DNA of 64,000 nt from an uncultured Pseudomonadales bacterium (GCA_947503335.1 CANNCY010000006.1:1-64000); one strand, 5' to 3'. Counted from the stretch's first letter, positions 1 to 8,854 are shown. Made by a program: numbers and translations. Notes: generated from the letters alone by a model not told the origin.

Positions 1-334
1 TATTGCTTGATTCTCAATGTTAAAAAGCGGTCTCAGGCGCTAGGCCGTCTTGACTTAAATCTTGTCTTGGATGACGTCGCCGTCGTCTCAAGAGGCTGCG
101 TATTGTACGCAGTTGATTTTGTTTTGCAACCGTTAAAATCAACACTTTAACTTTCTGATTTGCAAACGATTTATTCAATCGAAACCAAATCTGGTTGCGC
201 CTCAAAGATCAGTGATTAACCACTTACTCCCTGAGTCAGCTGCGTTGCCTTTGCCCCGTCAGCGGAGGCGCATTCTACAGATCTAAACCGAGCGCGCAAC
301 ACCTATTTTTTGGTGATTTAGACATTTCTATATT
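1..334. other. Left-edge intergenic DNA, no gene supported
   Basis: Nothing here is convincingly coding. A 61-codon arginine-rich frame on the minus strand (20-205) can start only at TTG, has no ribosome binding site and no recognisable domain, so I do not call it. The stretch around 255-285 is GC-rich and is followed by an AT-rich run up to the yjbH stop. No tRNA or terminator with a clear U-run was recognised. Confidence 0.4.
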
Positions 335-2434
335 TTATTGACCGCTGCGCGCCTCGGTCATGTGATACAGCTGCTTATAGCGCTGCAGCTTTTGTCCACC
401 ATCTCGTGTTAGCGGCACCCAGCTTACAGGCAGTGCTCGTACGCTTGGCTTACCCAATAAACGATCGAACGGCACCTCAATAAAGAAACCCTTATTAAAA
501 CTACCTTCACCAAACTCTTCGGCAGTCATATCTGTCTTTGCCGCAAAAGCACCGATCTTTACACCACTTTTTAGTGTGCGAGATATAGTAAGCGTTGCAC
601 CCACGTCTTCGGCGAGGTACTTACCCACATTCAGCTGAAACTGCGTATCAGGCAGATATTTGAAGTTAGCATTGTAATAAAGATTCAGATGACCTGTTAG
701 CGTACCAGTCTGCACTAGATAAGGGCGATAATCATCGGTTTGTAACGCCTCATCGTAAAAACCAAAGCGCTTAGCAGGGTCGCGCTGCTTCACATAAGCC
801 ACATCAAACCCAATAGCCCAATTTTGATCAAAGGGGCGGTATAGCATTTCGCCACCTACACCACCAAACATTGCCTCTAAGTAACCACCGTATGCCGACA
901 CATACAAACTATCTGCCAAACGATCTTGATAGGTTAACTGCAAATTGGTAGCACGTAGATCATATTCAACCAGGTATTTACGTACCAAACTACGCACTCG
1001 CGGCACAAAGGTACCATCAGGCGGCAAGGTGTAGTTAAACTTATCAAAATTATCAATTAGATTTAGGTTAATCTCGCCAGTTACCTGCAACTTCTCGTTC
1101 AACCAATAACCACCATAAGCCTTTACACCTAATGCATAGGTATAAAAGCCCTCACTTCCACCTAAACTTTGCACGATAGAAGGCCGCCAACCATATGAGT
1201 AAGGTACCTTGTACGACTTAATCAACTGACCATCGACATCAATCGGCGCGCTATTACGCTGATACGTATCATTAAGCTTCGCCTCTAAATAGCCGTTTGC
1301 TTCATACAACTGATAGTCATTGGTATTGATGCTGTACTCAACTAGATATTGATTTTGTAACTGCTCAACCACCGACACCTGCTTCGCATCAGGAGCATAT
1401 TGAGTAAGCGCGAGTGCAGCCTGTTGCACCATCAGCTCACGATCTCGATATTTTCCGTTGTAAGCCACGATAGTAAGCTCATCGGGCTGCTCGTATAGCT
1501 CAATACCACCCAAGCCACTGTACTGCCTCAAATTGTTTACCAAATGATCTACATCACCCGCAATCACTGGCGAGTCGGGCTGCGCCGGTCGCCATATGTC
1601 AACCAAGCGGCCCATCGGTGACTTAACATTAAAACCAAGGGTAAGCGTATTACCACGCTGATAACTAAGCTTAAAATCAATAAAACGCTTATAACTATAG
1701 ATAGCCCCTAGATTAATACGACTATCAGCACTTAAATCTTTTCGTTCGCGCAAAACCGGAAAATCACGCGAATAATCATTACCATCGTACTCGGCAACCA
1801 ACGTAAGAGGAGTATGCGAAAACTGATAACTTACGCCACCAAAAATTGACTTACACCCAGAAAACCAACGCTCATAATCGATCTGCCCACCATTGTTACC
1901 AAAGCTCTGGTCTCGCCCACAATCATCTTTCGCACTTGTCTTGTTACTTAGATCACCCGCCTGCCCTAAGTAACCAAATCCCAAACCAGCAGTTAAATCT
2001 AATTGCCCAAAACGCTTTGACGCAACAAGATACTCACCGTCAAATAAGCCTGTTCCGCCAAGATCTTGCAAACCCACAGCAATCTGAGGCACATAACGAG
2101 ATTCAGGCCACAAGCGCATCTTTATATCGATACCCTTGTCGGTATAGACGGTATCGCCACTAAAATCAGGATCATCTGAAAACAGCACATCAGGCACTTG
2201 CGTATAACGGGCAGTCGCGTTAAACCAATCATACACCTGCATATTGGCGGTATAATGGCGATAATCTTCGTTGACATTAATGCCGATTCCAAAGTCGCCA
2301 ACCTGCCCAAAGCGAGCAGAGGGCGTTTGAAAATACCCCACACCACCAAAATCGTTGTAATGCACATCAACAATTGGCTCATCTAGGGCAACTACACCAG
2401 AGAAAGCCAAAGGCAAGACTACTATCATACTCAT
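335..2434 (-). CDS. yjbH: YjbH/GfcD-family outer-membrane exopolysaccharide protein
   Basis: About 699 residues. It matches the YjbH (GfcD, WbfB) family, predicted outer-membrane beta-barrel proteins needed for secretion or assembly of extracellular polysaccharide. The mature N-terminus has the family-like segment NDFGGVGYFQTPSARF, followed by long stretches of alternating beta-strand sequence. I chose the ATG at 2434 because it overlaps the yjbG stop (ATGA) and has a G-rich ribosome binding site. A GTG two codons upstream is the alternative. The signal peptide from this start is short and lacks the usual positive n-region, which is odd. It is the last gene of a four-gene minus-strand operon. 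The family assignment is good; the exact polymer is unknown. Confidence 0.88.
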   Translation of the reverse strand: MSMIVVLPLAFSGVVALDEPIVDVHYNDFGGVGYFQTPSARFGQVGDFGIGINVNEDYRHYTANMQVYDWFNATARYTQVPDVLFSDDPDFSGDTVYTDKGIDIKMRLWPESRYVPQIAVGLQDLGGTGLFDGEYLVASKRFGQLDLTAGLGFGYLGQAGDLSNKTSAKDDCGRDQSFGNNGGQIDYERWFSGCKSIFGGVSYQFSHTPLTLVAEYDGNDYSRDFPVLRERKDLSADSRINLGAIYSYKRFIDFKLSYQRGNTLTLGFNVKSPMGRLVDIWRPAQPDSPVIAGDVDHLVNNLRQYSGLGGIELYEQPDELTIVAYNGKYRDRELMVQQAALALTQYAPDAKQVSVVEQLQNQYLVEYSINTNDYQLYEANGYLEAKLNDTYQRNSAPIDVDGQLIKSYKVPYSYGWRPSIVQSLGGSEGFYTYALGVKAYGGYWLNEKLQVTGEINLNLIDNFDKFNYTLPPDGTFVPRVRSLVRKYLVEYDLRATNLQLTYQDRLADSLYVSAYGGYLEAMFGGVGGEMLYRPFDQNWAIGFDVAYVKQRDPAKRFGFYDEALQTDDYRPYLVQTGTLTGHLNLYYNANFKYLPDTQFQLNVGKYLAEDVGATLTISRTLKSGVKIGAFAAKTDMTAEEFGEGSFNKGFFIEVPFDRLLGKPSVRALPVSWVPLTRDGGQKLQRYKQLYHMTEARSGQ

Positions 2435-3072
2435 AGCCACCCCCCATTAGCCATTAACTGAGCTACTTGCTGGTTTTGCAAAGCAGTTAATTTATGCGAC
2501 GGCACATATATCAGCGCGCCACGTGGCACAAACTGCTTAGACGAATTAAATGCCGCCACTCCGTGGAACTGAACATCGCCGCTCGGACTAATCACATATA
2601 CCGAATCTGTTTTGGTTTTAGTGGGTACAATATCGCCCGCAATCGTAGCAGCCTCAAACGGTAGAGACGACCAACTTGCGTCTGACAACAAATAGACATC
2701 GTCAGGCTTTATATTGATAACCAATTGAACCGGCTTATCAATCAACGGATTATTCTTAATATCTAATCGCACAAAATCGAGATCTAATGGCATCATAATG
2801 CGGCGATTCATAGATACTAATCGTAAACGCTTTGATATTTCTGATTGCTCGCCTAATCGGCTTACCAAAAAATCGCGCTGTGCTTCAAACACCTCATCTG
2901 GCATCGTATAACGCATATAACTTGCACGCCAATAAGGCGCTGACTTGTGCGATGACGACACGGCTACATATTGCAATACATCCCCAACGCGAGCACCGGG
3001 TTTAATATAGGCAATCGATGACGCAAACGATTGCGCCGACAAAAACAGAAAGATCGACAGAATAACTCGCAT
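2431..3072 (-). CDS. yjbG: YjbG/GfcC-family periplasmic polysaccharide protein
   Basis: A 213-residue protein with an N-terminal signal peptide ending near ...AQSFASS. The body resembles GfcC/YjbG (capsule biosynthesis GfcC family), periplasmic proteins with beta-grasp (SLBB-like) domains that work with YjbH in group 4 capsule or Yjb polysaccharide export. The C-terminal GALIYVPSHKL segment is typical of the last folded part. The ATG at 3072 shares its A with the yjbF stop (TGATG), indicating translational coupling. A GTG one codon earlier is possible. The 3' end overlaps yjbH by 4 bases. Confidence 0.85.
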   Translation of the reverse strand: MRVILSIFLFLSAQSFASSIAYIKPGARVGDVLQYVAVSSSHKSAPYWRASYMRYTMPDEVFEAQRDFLVSRLGEQSEISKRLRLVSMNRRIMMPLDLDFVRLDIKNNPLIDKPVQLVINIKPDDVYLLSDASWSSLPFEAATIAGDIVPTKTKTDSVYVISPSGDVQFHGVAAFNSSKQFVPRGALIYVPSHKLTALQNQQVAQLMANGGWL

Positions 3073-3701
3073 CACTTACCCTTGAACCCCTTCACTACTT
3101 TAAATTCGATCGATGGCAAATCGGGCACTGGTTGCTGTTGCGAACGCACTACACGCCCCGTAGCTGAATCGACCCAAAACAAATTCGTTAATTGCTTATC
3201 AATTGACAGGTTTACAACCTCTTTCCACTCCTGAACACCATCATGCTCACCCAATCGCACAAAGCTAGAGTTCGCTTTAACACCATCAAATCGCCCGCGA
3301 GCCCAATCAATGCTGTAAGACCAGTCTTTAGGCGTCGATGCCAAATGCAAACCTAAGGCCAAAGGGTCTGGAGTAGATGCATATAGAGAACTTAAATCAG
3401 CACCGGCCATTCCAATAGTTTTGGTAATGCGCCCTGCCTGAGTAACGATCATTCCTTTATCTTGCGAAACCCACTTGTAGGTTTTAGAAGACGGATACTG
3501 ATGATAAGGCTGCTCGACATAAGCAAGTACGACTAACGCGTTCGGCATACCCTGCCACTGAGCATATGCGCTAGCATAAGGCAAATCAGCTATTTGCTGC
3601 GACGACAAGTCTACGCCTGAACGATCTAACCGCTCAGACACTTGATCAACCCATGAACAACCAGACAGCGCCACAATCACCGGCAGCCATAAACAACGCA
3701 T
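3072..3701 (-). CDS. yjbF: YjbF/GfcB-family outer-membrane lipoprotein
   Basis: A 209-residue protein with a lipoprotein signal peptide. Its lipobox LSGC places the lipidated Cys at residue 15, and the +2 residue is Ser, which favours outer-membrane sorting. The rest fits the YjbF/GfcB (YmcC) family of lipoproteins found with YjbG and YjbH. It follows the small secreted protein gene at 3796-4059 but is separated from it by a strong hairpin, so it is probably expressed at a lower level by read-through. It is coupled to yjbG by a TGATG overlap. Function is inferred from family and operon. Confidence 0.85.
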   Translation of the reverse strand: MRCLWLPVIVALSGCSWVDQVSERLDRSGVDLSSQQIADLPYASAYAQWQGMPNALVVLAYVEQPYHQYPSSKTYKWVSQDKGMIVTQAGRITKTIGMAGADLSSLYASTPDPLALGLHLASTPKDWSYSIDWARGRFDGVKANSSFVRLGEHDGVQEWKEVVNLSIDKQLTNLFWVDSATGRVVRSQQQPVPDLPSIEFKVVKGFKGK

Positions 3702-3744
3702 CGCAAGAACCTTTATTAACTATAATTTTGGGCGCATTATAACG

Positions 3745-3775
3745 AAAAAAGCCACTCAATGAGTGGCTTTTTTCG
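3745..3775 (-). terminator. Bidirectional rho-independent terminator/attenuator inside the yjb operon
   Basis: GCCACT (from 3751) pairs with AGTGGC (ending 3767) around a 5-base loop, with an A-run before and a T-run after, so it can terminate in both directions. It lies between the small secreted protein gene and yjbF on the same strand. Partial termination here would give a short abundant transcript and a rarer full operon transcript. Confidence 0.85.
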
Positions 3776-3795
3776 ACTAAAACAACAGCTAACGA

Positions 3796-4059
3796 TTAGG
3801 TGTTAGTTGTAGTAGTAGTACCCGGATCAGTTACTGGCGGCTGAACTGGTGGCTCAGTAGGCTCTTCACTATCGTTGTCATCAACGATATTAACTAGAGC
3901 TGCTAGCGAGATAACACCAACAGTTGTACCAACAACCATAGTAGTTGTATCCATAGCAGCACCAGAAGCAACTACTGCAGAACCAGCTGCAGGCGCCTCG
4001 TTTGCTGCAGCAGCAGAAGCGCTAAGCGCCAATACTAGAGATAGTGCAGTCTTTTTCAT
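3796..4059 (-). CDS. Small secreted YjbE/GfcA-like protein
   Basis: An 87-residue protein with a clear Sec signal peptide (MKKTALSLVLALSASAAAA), an Ala/Gly/Val/Thr-rich middle and an acidic Pro/Thr-rich tail ending in a run of threonines. Small Thr/Ala-rich proteins of this kind are the first gene (yjbE or gfcA) of yjb/gfc operons. The position here, immediately before the lipoprotein gene, is the basis of the call, since sequence conservation is low in this family. The ATG at 4059 has a GGAG site six bases upstream. It is probably the most highly transcribed gene of the operon because the terminator at 3745-3775 follows it. Confidence 0.7.
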   Translation of the reverse strand: MKKTALSLVLALSASAAAANEAPAAGSAVVASGAAMDTTTMVVGTTVGVISLAALVNIVDDNDSEEPTEPPVQPPVTDPGTTTTTNT

Positions 4060-4116
4060 TTTAAACTCCGTTAAATAAAATTCCTGGTAGCATTATTAAT
4101 TTGCACAGGTGACTAA

Positions 4117-4145
4117 ATAATAATGGCTTATTAAACTAATAACAA
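4117..4145 (-). promoter_or_regulatory. Candidate sigma-70 promoter of the yjbEFGH-like operon
   Basis: On the minus strand TTGTTA (4140-4145) is followed after 17 bases by TATTAT (4117-4122), a good -35/-10 pair about 60 bases upstream of the small secreted protein start. The surrounding DNA is AT-rich. Confidence 0.5.
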
Positions 4146-4170
4146 GAATAACCATTATAAAATCAGGCAA

Positions 4171-5271
4171 TTACTTTAAAATAACTGCCCTAACGACCGC
4201 ACTATTTCTTTTAAATCGAGATATTACAGGTCGAATCTTTTTAATAATCCAATACGCGTGCACCATGCACACTATGTAAGAGATTAAGTATGCCAAAAAC
4301 ACCCACATTGACATCCACTCTATACCGCTTATTTTAAAAGCGTAACCTACCGACAACCATAAAGAAGCCGCAAGCAACACCAGTACCAATGTAGCTCTTG
4401 GACCAAAACCAACCCTCAACAACACATGATGGAGATGACCACGATCGGCGTGAAATGGATGACGCCCTGCCAATGCTCGCCGAACCATGACCGACAGGCA
4501 ATCTGCAAGCGGTATCGCAACACACCAAAGCCCATCAATCAACGTAAACTGACCAACAACACCTGGCTCTGAGCGCTGTGATGCGATAAGCATCAGCAGC
4601 ATCACCAGAAAACCTAAAACCATCGCACCGGCATCGCCTAAAAAAACCTTCTTGCTAGTAAACAGCCCTAAGTTCAACAGCATAAACATAACAACCGTTG
4701 AAGCCAATATCACGGCATACCAGAAAACACCTGATACGTACTGCTGCTCACTTTCAAAAATCAATAAACCAACAAGTGCAACCACCACCACACCCGAAGA
4801 CAAACCATCAATGCCGTCCATCATATTGAACGCATTAATCATACCCACAACAGCTAACACCACTAAGGGGATCGCTATAGGCTCAATGACTACTTCTAGA
4901 TTTGGCGCCATGTATCCAGCGACGTCGAATGATAGATCTAAGCCATAAATAACCAACAATACTGCGACAGCCTCTAACACAAGGCGCCAAGATGCAGGCA
5001 GATCGTACAAATCATCAGCGACCCCTGCCATCAAAATCAACAGCGCTGCTGGCATCAATACATAAGCAAAATCACGCCCAAGAGGCACCTGCAGTAACAA
5101 ACCCAAAGAAAAGGCAATAAAAATAACGATCCCACCAATCAACGGAGTCGGATTAGCGTGTCGTTTACGCCCCCCTGACACATCGATCAGTCCGAAGCGG
5201 TGCGCCAACGGCCGAAGCAATCTATTTACGATGACAACCGCGATGACTGAAAATACTATTGACTGAAACAA
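4171..5271 (-). CDS. wecA: Undecaprenyl-phosphate N-acetylglucosaminyl 1-phosphate transferase (WecA-like)
   Basis: A 366-residue polytopic inner-membrane enzyme of the MraY/WecA/TagO family, which moves a HexNAc-1-phosphate from UDP-sugar onto undecaprenyl phosphate to start O-antigen, enterobacterial-common-antigen or exopolysaccharide synthesis. Visible motifs in order are DDLYDLP (Mg-binding DD), NAFNMMDGIDGL, FLGDAGAM and the His-rich loop HADRGHLHH. About 11 hydrophobic segments are present. The only start that keeps the first membrane segment is TTG at 5271, preceded by AAGG. The adjacent yjb-like operon suggests its product feeds that polysaccharide; this is inference. A WbpL-type sugar preference cannot be excluded. 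Confidence 0.85.
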   Translation of the reverse strand: MFQSIVFSVIAVVIVNRLLRPLAHRFGLIDVSGGRKRHANPTPLIGGIVIFIAFSLGLLLQVPLGRDFAYVLMPAALLILMAGVADDLYDLPASWRLVLEAVAVLLVIYGLDLSFDVAGYMAPNLEVVIEPIAIPLVVLAVVGMINAFNMMDGIDGLSSGVVVVALVGLLIFESEQQYVSGVFWYAVILASTVVMFMLLNLGLFTSKKVFLGDAGAMVLGFLVMLLMLIASQRSEPGVVGQFTLIDGLWCVAIPLADCLSVMVRRALAGRHPFHADRGHLHHVLLRVGFGPRATLVLVLLAASLWLSVGYAFKISGIEWMSMWVFLAYLISYIVCMVHAYWIIKKIRPVISRFKRNSAVVRAVILK

Positions 5272-5380
5272 ACAGCTGCCTTACTAATCAAAAATTACTC
5301 TAAACACAAAATCATATACACATACAAATGCGAGTGCACGCTAAGCACGTCACAAAAATGAACACATTTACCAGAAGAGC

Positions 5381-5818
5381 TTACTTCATCCTAAACAATA
5401 GCGCATCTTCGAAGCCAGACTCAGTGCGATAATACCTAGCCCGAGTGCCAATTTGCTCGAACCCCATTCGTCGATATAAACGAATGGCTGACACATTACT
5501 AACGCGCACCTCTAGCATACAACTAGCAGCGTCACGTAAAAAAAACTGAATCAAAGTCTCGGCAATTCTTTGCCCCCGATTACTAGGTGTAACACCGACC
5601 AAAAATATCTCACCTTCTTCAGAAATTATTTGAGTCAGCAAATACCCTACAGGCGCGCCATTATATAAAGCCAGATAAGCCTGATTCAGGGCACCACTGA
5701 GATGACCACACATCTGCGACCTTGACCAAGGGTTTTGATTGCACTTCTGATCAAGCCGGCATAGCAGGTCTGCAGCGTCGGGCCCCACTTTTTTAATTAC
5801 GAGTGCAGCGCTTGCCAT
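5381..5818 (-). CDS. rimI: Ribosomal protein S18 alanine N-acetyltransferase RimI
   Basis: A 145-residue GNAT acetyltransferase. RimI acetylates the N-terminal alanine of ribosomal protein S18. It shows the family pattern NPWS near residue 29, an acetyl-CoA loop reading RGQRIAETL (a variant of the usual R/Q-x-x-G-x-G/A), LEVRVSNVSAIRLYRRMGF and a C-terminal YY...EDAL segment. It overlaps the end of holD by 22 bases, the same order as holD-rimI in Escherichia coli, which supports both assignments. Confidence 0.88.
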   Translation of the reverse strand: MASAALVIKKVGPDAADLLCRLDQKCNQNPWSRSQMCGHLSGALNQAYLALYNGAPVGYLLTQIISEEGEIFLVGVTPSNRGQRIAETLIQFFLRDAASCMLEVRVSNVSAIRLYRRMGFEQIGTRARYYRTESGFEDALLFRMK

Positions 5819-6444
5819 AGAAGACGCTTAGAAGAACTTTCTTTGAAAGGAAACTCGACAGAAACATGAGAAAGACTCAACAAACTTGCACACTGCGACA
5901 ACTCAGGCCCGATCAAAACTACCTGCCTAACAACGCCATTGTGCTGCAACACTTCAATGTAATGCTGCAAACCTTCAAAAACTTGCTGATCAGTCTCAAA
6001 ATACTGAGACTGTAATCCGCTTAACGGAGGCATAAAGTCTATTTCTGGAACCGACTTTAACGCGTTAGCAATAGCACTAAATGCAGACCTCTCGGCCTCG
6101 GTCGTCGAAAAGACACCTGCAACATTTGCTGTTGCCGTTACCAACAACCTATCACCCAAGCGTATCAACGTAAACCGCCGACAATCTAACACCAGATCAG
6201 GCTTGACTTGCTCTTGAACAACCTCAGGCTGAAAAGCCGCCTCTTCGATCTGCTGAGGCACTGGCTCAATCGCGCTTGCCATAACTGGCTCAGTGCTTGC
6301 TGACTCTATCGTTCGAGCACTCGCTTCTAGCTCGACAGCGATAGCCGCATCAACATCCTCGACTTCAATCTCAACTCCTGGCCGCGCAAAAGGCTTAATA
6401 CCCATTGCATCCAGATACGTCAGTGCCGAAATCGAATCTTGCAT
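5797..6444 (-). CDS. holD: DNA polymerase III psi subunit (HolD-like), with an extended linker
   Basis: A 215-residue protein. The N-terminus (ALTYLDAMGIKPFARPG) resembles the E. coli psi start, where LQQLGI is followed by LRRPG. The C-terminus (SKRLLWQALHS) matches the family's final R-x-LW-Q helix. A central RLLVTATA strand also aligns by eye. Psi joins the clamp loader to chi and SSB. E. coli psi is only 137 residues. Here an acidic, low-complexity Glu/Ala/Pro/Val linker occupies about residues 25-85. Overlap with rimI (holD-rimI order) is the strongest support. The stop codon of msrQ is directly upstream, so it may be co-transcribed with msrPQ. Confidence 0.72.
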   Translation of the reverse strand: MQDSISALTYLDAMGIKPFARPGVEIEVEDVDAAIAVELEASARTIESASTEPVMASAIEPVPQQIEEAAFQPEVVQEQVKPDLVLDCRRFTLIRLGDRLLVTATANVAGVFSTTEAERSAFSAIANALKSVPEIDFMPPLSGLQSQYFETDQQVFEGLQHYIEVLQHNGVVRQVVLIGPELSQCASLLSLSHVSVEFPFKESSSKRLLWQALHS

Positions 6445-7029
6445 TTAAACTCGCCCTTTTGAAGAACGCCAATGATACATTACTCGCCAACCTAGCAACA
6501 GAGCTGTAATTGCAACGTACACCAACCATTCACCTGCAAAACTGCGTAGCTGCCAAAAGTAGTGCACCATCGCTAACAAAACAGCAACATATACAAACCT
6601 ATGGGCAAAGCGCCATCGCCTACCCCCTAGTTTACGCATCACAACTTTTGGCGAGGTTAGCGCTAACACTAACAAAATCAATAACGCTATAAAGCCCACA
6701 ACAATATAAGGCCGCTCAACCAGCTCTGACACCAAGTCGCCCCAATACCAGCCTAGATAAAGACCCCAAAAACCCAAAGCATGCAAAAGCGCATACGCAA
6801 AGGCCCACAGCCCAACAGCACGACGGTACAGCATTAGGCGCTTAAATGAAGGGCGAGTTTTAACAAGGGGCGTAACAGCCAACGACATTAACAAAAACAC
6901 AACCGCCGCCTCGCCCAAAAAGCGTACTAATGGTTCGCCAGGGTCAGGCCCAAGCATGCGAGTTAAAAGCTGAACTAAGATGAACACCAACGGAGCTGCA
7001 CTACCCAAATGAACTAATAATCTGATCAT
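6445..7029 (-). CDS. msrQ: MsrQ haem-binding membrane subunit of methionine sulfoxide reductase (YedZ)
   Basis: A 194-residue integral-membrane protein with six hydrophobic segments and conserved histidines (for example in YALLHALGFWG, FAHRFVYVA and AMVHYFWQ), typical of the ferric-reductase-like YedZ/MsrQ family. MsrQ passes respiratory-chain electrons to periplasmic MsrP for repair of oxidised methionines. The ATG at 7029 overlaps the msrP stop as TGATG; a TTG one codon upstream is less likely. The neighbour msrP confirms the pair. Confidence 0.92.
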   Translation of the reverse strand: MIRLLVHLGSAAPLVFILVQLLTRMLGPDPGEPLVRFLGEAAVVFLLMSLAVTPLVKTRPSFKRLMLYRRAVGLWAFAYALLHALGFWGLYLGWYWGDLVSELVERPYIVVGFIALLILLVLALTSPKVVMRKLGGRRWRFAHRFVYVAVLLAMVHYFWQLRSFAGEWLVYVAITALLLGWRVMYHWRSSKGRV

Positions 7030-7952
7030 CAATAATTCTTAGTAAGGTCTAAGCCCTTGTATAGATGCGCTACCTGCTCGCCATACCCGTTAAACATTTG
7101 AGTGTCGATGCGCTCTGCACCAAATATACCGCCGGGCAAACGTCGCTCTCGGGCTTGACTCCATCTAGGGTGCGACACTTCAGGGTTCACATTGGCGTAA
7201 AAGCCGTATTCTTTTGGCTGTAGTTGCTGCCAGGTAGTTCTTGGCTGGCGATTAGTAAACTCAATACTTACGATAGATTTAATGCTCTTAAAGCCATACT
7301 TCCAGGGAATAACCAGACGCACTGGCGCACCGTTTTGATTAGGTAACGTTTGCCCATACATACCAAACGTCAGCAGCGTTAGCGGATTAGCCGCCTCTTC
7401 TATTGTTAACCCCTCAATGTAAGGCCAATCGATTAAACTAAAGCGCGAGCGCATACCGCGCATCTGCTTGCGGTCGGCTAGCGTTTTAAATACGACATAT
7501 TTGGCCTTCGATAAAGGTTTGACCTGCTTCAACAAACTCGCCAACGGGTAACCCACCCACGGAATTACCATTGACCAAGCTTCGACACATCTTAGGCGAT
7601 AAATACGCTCTTCTTGATCACCCCATTTAAGAATATCTTCAAGATTGTAACTACCTGGTTTTTCTACCATGCCTTCAATCTTTACCGACCAAGGGTCGAC
7701 CGACATTTCGTGGGCGTATTTGGCTGGGTCAGTCTTATCCATGCCAAATTCATAAAAATTATTGTAGGTAGTGGCCGCCTCGAACGGGGCTGGGTCTTCG
7801 TCAGTACGCCACGACTGGGCGTAACCATATGGGGCGAGTATCGAACCCGCCGCAGCTGCACCGCCCAACTTTAAAAAAGAGCGACGCTGCTTATAAACGT
7901 CTTCAGGGGTTACCTGAGATTCACTGGTTTGCCAAGCATGTCGTTTTATCAT
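7029..7952 (-). CDS. msrP: MsrP periplasmic methionine sulfoxide reductase, molybdopterin catalytic subunit (YedY)
   Basis: A 307-residue protein of the sulfite-oxidase-like molybdopterin family. A twin-arginine signal is visible (RRSFLKLGGAAAAG, residues about 23-36), so it is exported folded by Tat. The molybdenum-coordinating Cys is in YRLRCVEAWSMVIPWVGYP. MsrP reduces protein methionine sulfoxide in the periplasm using electrons from MsrQ, encoded immediately downstream with overlapping stop and start. Length and motifs are those of a normal, intact family member. Confidence 0.94.
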   Translation of the reverse strand: MIKRHAWQTSESQVTPEDVYKQRRSFLKLGGAAAAGSILAPYGYAQSWRTDEDPAPFEAATTYNNFYEFGMDKTDPAKYAHEMSVDPWSVKIEGMVEKPGSYNLEDILKWGDQEERIYRLRCVEAWSMVIPWVGYPLASLLKQVKPLSKAKYVVFKTLADRKQMRGMRSRFSLIDWPYIEGLTIEEAANPLTLLTFGMYGQTLPNQNGAPVRLVIPWKYGFKSIKSIVSIEFTNRQPRTTWQQLQPKEYGFYANVNPEVSHPRWSQARERRLPGGIFGAERIDTQMFNGYGEQVAHLYKGLDLTKNY

Positions 7953-8000
7953 ATCTGCACCTCTTGCACTTAACTATAGGATGCAAAACACAACAAAATG

Positions 8001-8825
8001 TTACTTAGTGTTGCGAGACTCAACCATTTTAACAAAGCCCAATGGCCCAGAAATGGTATAGACAGCAAGCATTAGTAGTAGAATCGGAGCCGGTTTAAGA
8101 GCAATCAAACCTAAAACCACGACTGCGGCGATAATCCACAACACACTGACTCGCCCACCAAAGTTAATCGCCTTATTGCTAAAGAACTTAAAGTTGGTAA
8201 CCATCATTAAGCCAGTTATTAGGGTCGCTATCGCCACAGGAATTGCGCCACCAACACCCAAATCTAGGTCATAAAAGTTCCACACCATAGTCACGATAAC
8301 ACCGGCCGCTGCAGGTGATGCAAGACCAATAAAGTATTTGCTATCTACCTCGTCTACTTGCGTATTAAAACGAGCCAATCGAATAGCCGCACAAGCCATG
8401 TAGATGAAGGCTACAACCCAACCAAACTTACCGAGCTCATGCAATGACCAGTTAAATACTAATAGCGCGGGAGCTACGCCAAACGAAATTAGATCACTTA
8501 GCGAGTCGTACTGCACACCAAAGGCACTTTGCGTATTGGTCATACGAGCGACCCGGCCATCAAGGCCATCACAGACACCTGCAAAGATAATCGCAATTAC
8601 CGCTTCAAAATAGCGGCCTTGCATGCCTGCGATAATCGCGTAGAAACCAGCGAACATTGCGCCCGTGGTAAATAGATTAGGTAACAGATAGACGCCTTTG
8701 TGACGCACCTTCTTTTCGCCGTCGTGAATTTCTTCTTCGACATCAGCGATTGGCAAAATCGACTCAACCTGATCGATCGCGTCTGTGGATTGTTCGTTAG
8801 TCTGGTTTTGTTCTTCGTTTGTCAT
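8001..8825 (-). CDS. pssA: CDP-diacylglycerol-serine O-phosphatidyltransferase
   Basis: A 274-residue membrane enzyme that makes phosphatidylserine, the precursor of phosphatidylethanolamine. The CDP-alcohol phosphotransferase signature is complete (DGRVAR, then G-x3-D-x3-D reading GVQYDSLSD). About eight hydrophobic segments follow an acidic, Gln/Asn-rich N-terminal tail. I chose ATG 8825 because GAGG lies five bases upstream; a GTG two codons earlier is the longest frame. It belongs to the integral-membrane PssA type II class, unlike the phospholipase-D-like E. coli enzyme. Transcription probably starts in the short gap after the ilvC terminator. Confidence 0.92.
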   Translation of the reverse strand: MTNEEQNQTNEQSTDAIDQVESILPIADVEEEIHDGEKKVRHKGVYLLPNLFTTGAMFAGFYAIIAGMQGRYFEAVIAIIFAGVCDGLDGRVARMTNTQSAFGVQYDSLSDLISFGVAPALLVFNWSLHELGKFGWVVAFIYMACAAIRLARFNTQVDEVDSKYFIGLASPAAAGVIVTMVWNFYDLDLGVGGAIPVAIATLITGLMMVTNFKFFSNKAINFGGRVSVLWIIAAVVVLGLIALKPAPILLLMLAVYTISGPLGFVKMVESRNTK

Positions 8826-8854
8826 GACCACCTCTTAGTTAGGGTGATAATAGC

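Noticed and set aside
20-205. 61-codon arginine-rich frame on the minus strand
   Set aside because: TTG start, no ribosome binding site, no recognisable domain; probably chance reading of intergenic DNA.
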